Below are positions 6,466 through 11,908 of a stretch of 13,231 bases of DNA, piece by piece (the stretch's first letter is position 1; each line of letters starts with the position of its first letter). The stretch spans positions 1 to 13,231 of the forward strand of contig DADR01000040.1 of NCBI GenBank assembly GCA_002495055.1, given 5' to 3'. Source of the DNA: Methanoregula sp. UBA247 (GTDB taxonomy: Archaea > Halobacteriota > Methanomicrobia > Methanomicrobiales > Methanospirillaceae). The notes below the pieces were generated by a model. It had not been told where the DNA came from, did no database searches, and saw only the letters and a list, made by a program, of their open reading frames with translations. The position numbers were made by a program, and so were the translations under genes.

Positions 6466-6694
6466 CCATTGTCCCGGCGCTGCAAACATCAGGACTCCGA
6501 CCCTCTCGATAAAGAAATGCCCGCAGTGTGGTAACGAGGTTGAGATCTTCTCAAACGATGTGAAAGTAGCGTGTGATTACTGTGGCTTTATTATCGACAA
6601 CAATATCCTTTCGTGTGTCGAGTGGTGCAAGTATGCGAAGGAGTGGGTCGGTGAGGAGACGTACCAGAACCTCATGGCCATGAAAGGGGGATGA
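6458..6694 (+). CDS. Small zinc-ribbon-like protein, probable GTG start
   Basis: From GTG 6458 this is a 78-residue protein with Cys21-x2-Cys24 (CPQC), Cys39-x2-Cys42 (CDYC) and a further Cys53-x3-Cys57 (CVEWC). The first four look like a zinc ribbon; the last pair sits in a helix (SCVEWCKYAKEWVG) that I associate with short conserved proteins of methanogens. The GTG overlaps the preceding stop by 8 bases (GTGCTTGA), which suggests coupled translation. ATG 6410 is an in-frame alternative, but it would add 16 residues read entirely inside the upstream gene. It is the last gene of the rightward arm. Role unknown; nucleic-acid or metal binding is possible. Confidence 0.7.
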   Translation: MLDHCPGAANIRTPTLSIKKCPQCGNEVEIFSNDVKVACDYCGFIIDNNILSCVEWCKYAKEWVGEETYQNLMAMKGG

Positions 6695-6695
6695 G

Positions 6696-6725
6696 GGGAT
6701 ATTTGCTGATTCCCGCAAATTTCCC
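6696..6725 (+). terminator. Hairpin just after the redox operon
   Basis: GGGATATTTGC (6696-6706) and GCAAATTTCCC (6715-6725) pair over 11 bases with one mismatch around an 8-base loop, two bases after the stop codon. No T-run follows, so it may be a processing or stability structure rather than a true terminator. Confidence 0.4.
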
Positions 6726-6816
6726 TGACCAGAGTAAACATCAGCGTGAGTCGAATAATGAGTTGAAATTCTTCGTACAAAATCAAGAATAAACCAAAAA
6801 ATTGGAGTAATGCAAT

Positions 6817-7368
6817 ATGCCACCACATTGTGATACACGAGATGGGCCCGTTGTGAAAGCTGCGATGAAAGCACTGGAAACGGGGAATCTTAATTATGTA
6901 CTGATCTGGATCCCGAAAGAGTCCGAGAAAGAACTTAAAGGTATCTTCGAGAAAACCCTGCGGGCAAGAAAAGCCGGAAAGGATGCCTTGGAAGTTGCCG
7001 ATGACTGGTTCTTCGAGAATACTATCCGGCTCCACCGTGCCGGCGAGGGAGCAGCATATACCGGCATGAAACCCGCCGGGCTCAGCGAAGGTCCGGTTGT
7101 ACCGAGAGCGGAGAAAGCGATCGAAACTGAGGATGCTAAGGAATCAATCGGGTTTATTCTCAAGACTGTTGAAGACGATCTGACCCATCGCTTCCATCAC
7201 GTTATGGCAAAGAAAAAGTATGACGTGAACGATGTAGCTGCCGGCAGGGAATACATAGAGGCGTTCATCGGCTGGGTCGTCTATTCCCATCACCTGTACG
7301 TGAATGTCACGGGCGGGGACAGCCACGGAGAACACGCTGCAAAGACGGGTGGCTGTGGCCACCATTGA
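6817..7368 (+). CDS. DUF6448 family protein with histidine-rich tail
   Basis: A 183-residue soluble protein with no signal peptide. The start MPPHCDTRDGPVVKAAMKAL and the central stretch WFFENTIRLHRAGEGAAYTGMKPAGL match my memory of DUF6448, a family of unknown function in methanogens and bacteria. The body is mostly helical and rich in His and acidic residues (HCD at 4-6, DLTHRFHHVM, YSHHLY). The tail HGEHAAKTGGCGHH (170-183) could bind a transition metal. GGAG stands 10 bases before ATG 6817, after a 122-base gap, so it probably heads a new transcript. The DUF2193 gene follows after 22 bases. Function unknown. Confidence 0.82.
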   Translation: MPPHCDTRDGPVVKAAMKALETGNLNYVLIWIPKESEKELKGIFEKTLRARKAGKDALEVADDWFFENTIRLHRAGEGAAYTGMKPAGLSEGPVVPRAEKAIETEDAKESIGFILKTVEDDLTHRFHHVMAKKKYDVNDVAAGREYIEAFIGWVVYSHHLYVNVTGGDSHGEHAAKTGGCGHH

Positions 7369-7390
7369 CTTTTTCTGGAGTTGCAATACC

Positions 7391-8890
7391 ATGCAGGAAG
7401 TAATCAAAAAGATGATCACGGAAGCGATGGCTGCCCAGCACGCTGACGTGAACCAGGTAAAAAAGAAACGCGGGGAGAAATTTGTCATTGACGATACGAA
7501 AGCGTATGTTGATGCGGTCAAGGGTATGAAACCCGCTGAGGGCCAGAGCAAAGCGATCTTTGCCCTGCACACCGATTCGGTCAATGCCCATTACACCATT
7601 CTTAAGGGCCTGACGAACACGATCCGCCCTGAGGACGATCCCTTTGTCGAGCACTACCAGACCCCGGTCATAATGGAGATGCTCTACGACGCCGATCCAA
7701 AGTTCCGGAAGAGCGTGGATGTTTTCATCAAGGCTGTCGGGAAAGCCGAAGCCCTGATTGGCAAAGAGTCTGCCCGCCGGTACGCGGGCTTCTACGGCCC
7801 AACCTGTGTCGTGGACTTTGCCCTCATCCCCGGCAGTAGCAGCAATATCGTCAACCAGATCCTGAAATCCACGGATATCCCGGTTCCTCACAAGCAGGCA
7901 ATCCTCGCCGCAAAGTCCTGGGCCATGAACACCTCATACGGTATTGGGGATGTCTTTGCCCATGCGGTTGAAGGGGGAGCAACCCTGGCGGATGCAGTGA
8001 AGAAAGAGGTTGCCATGGTCCAGTCCATCTACGACACGCCGGTCGATGCCCAGGCAAAACTCATGGACAGTGTAGGCCAGAACTCCTTTGACTGCCGGAA
8101 GTACATGAAAGAGTACCGCACGAAGATGAAGGGAGCGGTCAGTGCCTCGCTCGATGAAGGGGTTCATTATGGGAACATCGTGACCGTGCCGGCCTATTGT
8201 GTTGGTGATATCGCCCATCACATCTCCCAATCCACGTACAATATGTGCAAGGACGATGTGATCATGGCAGTCATTGAGGCTGTTACCGAAGTTATGGACA
8301 AGAGCCTGCACGCGGCAGCCCCGAAGATGAAGACCGAGTACGAAGTGCTCTCGGTAGCGACCGGGTCCTCGGCCGCGGCTGCGGAATATATTCTCGAACT
8401 CGACGGATTCAACGCGATTATGGTCGTGGATATGCTGACGAAACGCTACCACAACTATGTCCAATTGTACCCGAAGCGGAGCGCAGCCATCGAACTCCAC
8501 AACTGCGATTTCATGGACATGATCTACCGGGGCTGGAAGATGGTGGACAAGGCCCGGAGGATGCAGAGCAGCGAACCTGGCCCGATCATCCCGAGAGTCG
8601 GGGGGTTCAATGTCGATCTCTCGCCCATCCTGAAGAACGAAGTGCTCGCAAACCCACAGCGGTACGCCTACCCGGCCTGTGCTATGACTGTCCGGTTCTC
8701 GGCCATGATGCGCCTCTCCGACTACCCGTGCCTTTTAACGAGCGAGCCGGTCACGGCAACCCTGATGACCAACATTATTGCTCTGCACAAGGAGGTCGCT
8801 GCCGCCCCGGCACGGATCTGCAAGGACTGCGCATCGGCTGCCCTGATGGATTTCCGGCACTGCTCCTGCCAGTGGAAGGAAGCGGTCTAA
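7391..8890 (+). CDS. DUF2193 family protein
   Basis: A 499-residue cytosolic, mainly helical protein that I recognise as DUF2193, an uncharacterised family best known from methanogens. There are no membrane segments and no nucleotide-binding loop. Cysteines are at 139, 235, 270, 286, 372, 430 and 447. A dense cluster lies at the very end: Cys477-x2-Cys480 (CKDC) and His490-Cys491-x-Cys493 (HCSC), a plausible metal or Fe-S site. Stretches such as DEGVHYGNIVTVPAYCVGD and LYPKRSAAIELHNCDF look like active-site material. ATG 7391 is preferred (GGAG 11 bases upstream); an in-frame earlier start at 7304 would overlap DUF6448. DUF6448 lies just upstream, DUF2180 and AqpM downstream. The reaction is unknown. 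Confidence 0.85.
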   Translation: MQEVIKKMITEAMAAQHADVNQVKKKRGEKFVIDDTKAYVDAVKGMKPAEGQSKAIFALHTDSVNAHYTILKGLTNTIRPEDDPFVEHYQTPVIMEMLYDADPKFRKSVDVFIKAVGKAEALIGKESARRYAGFYGPTCVVDFALIPGSSSNIVNQILKSTDIPVPHKQAILAAKSWAMNTSYGIGDVFAHAVEGGATLADAVKKEVAMVQSIYDTPVDAQAKLMDSVGQNSFDCRKYMKEYRTKMKGAVSASLDEGVHYGNIVTVPAYCVGDIAHHISQSTYNMCKDDVIMAVIEAVTEVMDKSLHAAAPKMKTEYEVLSVATGSSAAAAEYILELDGFNAIMVVDMLTKRYHNYVQLYPKRSAAIELHNCDFMDMIYRGWKMVDKARRMQSSEPGPIIPRVGGFNVDLSPILKNEVLANPQRYAYPACAMTVRFSAMMRLSDYPCLLTSEPVTATLMTNIIALHKEVAAAPARICKDCASAALMDFRHCSCQWKEAV

Positions 8891-8915
8891 TCGCGGGACA
8901 GGGAAGTGAACAATC

Positions 8916-9128
8916 ATGAAATGTTACGTGTGTGCAAAGGAAGGAAACGACAGTGATGCCGTAGCAGTCTGCGTCGCCTGCGGTATGGGGACCTGCATGA
9001 AGCACACGATCCGGAAAGAGGTCGATGTCTGGGAAGGCGGATACCCGCTTCCCTCCCGGAAACTGCCAAAGAAGATGCCACGGATGCTCTGCCCGGACTG
9101 CAATGCAGCATACGGAGAGGGTAAGTGA
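8916..9128 (+). CDS. DUF2180 family small zinc protein
   Basis: A 70-residue protein with Cys3-x2-Cys6, Cys19-x2-Cys22, Cys27-x2-His30 and Cys59-x2-Cys62. That is eight ligands, enough for two zinc ions in a cross-braced, B-box/ZZ-like small domain. The start MKCYVC fits my memory of DUF2180, an archaeal family of unknown function. The middle (VDVWEGGYPLPSRKLPKKMP) is Pro- and Lys-rich. Its TGA overlaps the AqpM start (TGATG), so the two are translationally coupled; an adaptor or regulatory protein for the channel or for DUF2193 is a fair guess. Confidence 0.82.
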   Translation: MKCYVCAKEGNDSDAVAVCVACGMGTCMKHTIRKEVDVWEGGYPLPSRKLPKKMPRMLCPDCNAAYGEGK

Positions 9129-9868
9129 TGGCATCGCTTGCCAGCCGGAGTATTGCCGAAGGTGCAGGGACGGCACTCCTCGTGTACTTCGGTGCCGGGG
9201 CAGCAGCCATTACGCTGATGATTGCGGCCGGGACAAAACCGGCAACACCATTCAACATCGGGATCGGCCAGCTCGGCGGGCTCGGTGACTGGTTTGCGAT
9301 CGGTATTACGTTCGGTATTGTTATCGCTGCCGTCATTTACTCGCTCGGCCGGGTCTCCGGGGCGCATATCAACCCAGCGGTGACCATTGCCCTCTGTGCA
9401 ACGAAACGGTTCCCGGCCGGTGATGCGGTCGCATATATCGTTGCCCAGTGCATTGGTGCCGCGATCGGGAGCCTGCTCTTCTTCCTGACCGTGGGAATGG
9501 ATGCAATCACAATCGGGGGACTCGGAGCGACTGCACCATTCCCCGGCATCGGGTACGGTCAGGCGATCCTTGTCGAGACAATTGCAACCTTTGTGCTGAT
9601 GCTTGTCATTATGGGAGTCGCCGTGGATGAACGTGCCCCGCCCGGGTTTGCCGGGCTCGTCATCGGTCTGACCGTGGCCGGTATGATCACGATGGCCGGC
9701 AACATCTCCGGCGCATCGCTTAATCCTGCTCGTACTTTCGGGCCGTACGTGATGGACTTCCTGCTCGGTGGTTCGAACCTCTGGATATTCTTCCCGATCT
9801 ATATTGTCGGGCCGATTATCGGGGCTCTGGTTGCTGCATTTTTCTATGACCGGATAACGGTGGAGTAA
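9128..9868 (+). CDS. aqpM: Archaeal aquaporin AqpM
   Basis: A 246-residue six-helix channel of the MIP family, the same length as Methanothermobacter marburgensis AqpM. Both pore motifs are intact: NPA at 82-84 (GAHINPAVTIAL) and 199-201 (GASLNPARTFGP). Shared AqpM stretches include GGLGATAPFPGI (130-141) and GVAVDERAPPGFAG (163-176). Numbered as in AqpM, the selectivity filter reads Phe62, Ile187, Ala196, Arg202. Ile187 stands where water-specific aquaporins have His, which makes the filter wider and less polar. AqpM conducts water and poorly glycerol, and small gases such as H2S have been proposed. ATG 9128 overlaps the DUF2180 stop; GTG 9125 is a less likely alternative. Confidence 0.95.
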   Translation: MASLASRSIAEGAGTALLVYFGAGAAAITLMIAAGTKPATPFNIGIGQLGGLGDWFAIGITFGIVIAAVIYSLGRVSGAHINPAVTIALCATKRFPAGDAVAYIVAQCIGAAIGSLLFFLTVGMDAITIGGLGATAPFPGIGYGQAILVETIATFVLMLVIMGVAVDERAPPGFAGLVIGLTVAGMITMAGNISGASLNPARTFGPYVMDFLLGGSNLWIFFPIYIVGPIIGALVAAFFYDRITVE

Positions 9869-9919
9869 AACAATCCAATCCTTTTTCCGGAACCGATCTG
9901 GTTGACGGGATTCTTTTAA

Positions 9920-9998
9920 CGGATTTTGAAGATCCGCCCAGCACCTCTTGAAAAACCATACCGTACATCATCTGACTGGCTGATCATCGATAGAGGTG
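9920..9998. other. Convergent intergenic region with two inverted repeats
   Basis: This region lies between the ends of aqpM (+) and the DHS-like gene (-). CGGAT/ATCCG (9920-9924 and 9932-9936) can form a short hairpin. CACCTCT (9942-9948) and AGAGGTG (9992-9998) pair perfectly over a 43-base loop right after the DHS-like stop codon. Short T-runs occur on both strands (about 9882-9886 on +, about 9953-9957 on -). Termination signals for both genes are plausible. Confidence 0.3.
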
Positions 9999-9999
9999 T

Positions 10000-11049
10000 C
10001 TAATCGATTCCCTGCCGGTATATCTTCTCCTTTTTTCCCCACTGCCGTTTCACCCGTTCCGCTCCGCTGGCTATCAGGGCTGATATGACGATGGGCAGGG
10101 CAATGGTTGCATCGACATGGACCTGCACCTGCCGGCTCGTTGCCGATTCCTTACCCCAGCTGATCGCTTCTTCAAACGTGCAGCCGGAAAGTCCGCCCCA
10201 CTGGGGGGAATCCGTTGTGTACTGGATAGCATATGCATGCCCGCCTAGGTCCTTCTCGTGGATCGAACCGATCACCTGCGTCTGCTGGATGAAGTTCTTG
10301 GGCACCCCGCCACCTACATAGATGACACCGGATTTCTTTGCTTCCTCGACCCGCGTCGTGATCTCGTCAGCATCGGCGATCTGGTCGATATCGATATCAA
10401 ATCCACGGCGTCGTGCGATAAGAAGCCCGATGCCGATGGACGAATCGGCGAGCGCCGGGATAAAGATCGGTACCTTCTCCTTCGCGCAGACCGATGTGAG
10501 TGATTCATACTCCGGCCTTTCCCTTCCCAGCCATTCTCCCCATAACCGGGTGAACTCCCGCGATGAACCCCGGAACGGCGCGATCGATTCAGACCATGCG
10601 GCTATCCCGCGGTCAACGGTCCGGAACTCCTCCTCGAACGCAAAGACATCGTAGATGCGGTCGATGCCTTTCCGGTAGAGTTCGCGGTCGTCAGCGGTAT
10701 GGTAGCCACGGTAATGGCGGATCCCAAGATGCTCGCAGGAATCGTGAAATATGTTCGCACCCGTTGATACGATAACATCGACGTAATGCCGTTGTACCAT
10801 CTCCACAAGACACCGCTGCATACCTGCCGGTATCATTGCACCTGAGAGCCCGAAGAAAATTGTACACTCAGGATCGGCAAGCATGCGGCGCCATACCTCC
10901 ACCGATTCCCCCAGTTTGCGCCCCTGAAAGCCGGTCCGGGCCATACCGGACAGGAGGGTTGCAACGTTAACCGATGGGCAGACTGCGGAGATTGTTTCCA
11001 CCGGGTGTTTTTTCGTCATTTCCCCGAAAACTTTCATACTCATCCGCAT
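10000..11049 (-). CDS. Deoxyhypusine synthase-like protein
   Basis: A 349-residue protein of the deoxyhypusine synthase (DHS) family. True DHS moves an aminobutyl group from spermidine to the lysine of aIF5A using NAD. The NAD/spermidine fold is clear: GLSGAMIPAG, DVIVSTGANIFHDSCEHLG, PIFIPALADSSIGIGL and VIYVGGGVPK. SWGK with Lys300 matches the lysine that carries the enzyme-imine intermediate. However, the HH pair of canonical DHS after GGGxxK is NF here (252-253), and NTAQEFDGSDSGA is replaced by TTDSPQWGGLSG. This places it with the DHS-like (second-type) proteins also known from bacteria, so the substrate may not be aIF5A. ATG codons at 11049, 11043 and 11037 are all possible; 11043 overlaps the upstream TGA as ATGA. 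It is coupled to the UPF0316-type gene. Confidence 0.88.
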   Translation of the reverse strand: MRMSMKVFGEMTKKHPVETISAVCPSVNVATLLSGMARTGFQGRKLGESVEVWRRMLADPECTIFFGLSGAMIPAGMQRCLVEMVQRHYVDVIVSTGANIFHDSCEHLGIRHYRGYHTADDRELYRKGIDRIYDVFAFEEEFRTVDRGIAAWSESIAPFRGSSREFTRLWGEWLGRERPEYESLTSVCAKEKVPIFIPALADSSIGIGLLIARRRGFDIDIDQIADADEITTRVEEAKKSGVIYVGGGVPKNFIQQTQVIGSIHEKDLGGHAYAIQYTTDSPQWGGLSGCTFEEAISWGKESATSRQVQVHVDATIALPIVISALIASGAERVKRQWGKKEKIYRQGID

Positions 11050-11594
11050 CCCAGGAATCCGCGAATGCTCCGGCTTGTGCGGCCGCCAAAATAGATATCC
11101 CGTTCACTCATGGTAGATACCTCCTCGATAGTGAAATGGACCTTCGGATATTCCTTCTTGAGCATCTCCAGCAATCGTTTCAGTTCGGTCCGGGGTACAA
11201 TACTAATCAGGACCGCAACAGCCGGCACGAACTGGCCAGACCCGTTGATCCGTGTTGTGCCAAATCCCATCTTCCCCATCCTGCTGATCAGCGGTTCAGG
11301 ATCCTCTGTACAGAATACCCGGATAACCACCGTGCCAAGACCGATCCACGACTCTATCGTCATGCCCAACAGAGTCCCGATCCCATAGCCAAGCATGTAC
11401 GCAAGGATACCGGGAATATTATCAAGGTTGGTCAGCACGAGCCCGGTTGAGATAACCCAGACGCCGATCTTCAGCGTCCCGATTCCCGAGGCGAGGTACT
11501 TGTGGCCTTTTGTGACATAAACAAGCCGGATTGTCTCCATGGTGGTCTCGACAATCCGCGCAAAAAGGATGATGAGGGGTAAGACAAGATCCAT
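11040..11594 (-). CDS. UPF0316-type membrane protein (DUF5698 + DUF2179)
   Basis: A 184-residue protein. Three hydrophobic segments fill the first half (about 2-26, 36-55, 60-88). RIVETTMETIRLVYVTKGHKYLA (13-35) and the spacing of helices are typical of UPF0316. A soluble DUF2179-like alpha/beta domain follows (about 90-165: GTVVIRVFCTEDPEPL... and AVAVLISIVPRTELKRLLEML). In bacteria DUF2179 domains occur in YitT-like proteins and may bind nucleotides; no function is proven here. The start is ATG 11594: a longer frame reaching back to TTG 11678 would add 28 residues that look non-coding. Its end overlaps the DHS-like start, so both are co-expressed. Confidence 0.86.
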   Translation of the reverse strand: MDLVLPLIILFARIVETTMETIRLVYVTKGHKYLASGIGTLKIGVWVISTGLVLTNLDNIPGILAYMLGYGIGTLLGMTIESWIGLGTVVIRVFCTEDPEPLISRMGKMGFGTTRINGSGQFVPAVAVLISIVPRTELKRLLEMLKKEYPKVHFTIEEVSTMSERDIYFGGRTSRSIRGFLGCG

Positions 11595-11908
11595 TACGCA
11601 TCCATAACCTGTGACCGCAACTGACGTACGGTAATCTAGGCGTATCGGGCCGGCAGTATGTATCCTTTGTGGAGACAATGCCAGAAATCCCGGATAGTGG
11701 AAATTCCACGGAATTTTTTTTATGAACCCCCATATCCCTGACGGGTATCGTCGGCAAGGTCTTCAGGGGAACCGTTTTTTACAATGCACCGGCTTCCCGG
11801 TGGGGACAAGGAGCCCGTATGATCTGCCAAAAGCTAAACGGGTGGAGATGGAGACGGTCATACAGGCGCTCCGTATTCTTCACCGGATCAGGATTGTTTT
11901 CCCCGAAA
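11595..11908. promoter_or_regulatory. 314-base intergenic region with putative promoter and palindrome
   Basis: No convincing gene. Reading the minus strand, ATAAAAAAAATT (about 11711-11722) could be the TATA box for the UPF0316/DHS-like pair, implying a leader of roughly 90-100 bases. GTGGAA-A-TTCCAC (11697-11709) lies just downstream of it, near the expected transcription start, and could be an operator. On the plus strand the same hairpin is followed by eight T, a terminator look-alike, but no plus-strand gene ends here. A plus-strand frame at 11722-11931 is judged spurious. Confidence 0.35.

Noticed and set aside
7304..7390. Upstream extension of DUF2193 to 7304
   Set aside because: It would read 29 residues inside the DUF6448 gene in another frame, while ATG 7391 has GGAG upstream and lies after the stop.
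7307..8500. Long minus-strand frames at 7307-7891 and 7934-8500
   Set aside because: They are antisense to DUF2193, with composition typical of shadow frames (many His/Arg/Gly, no domain).
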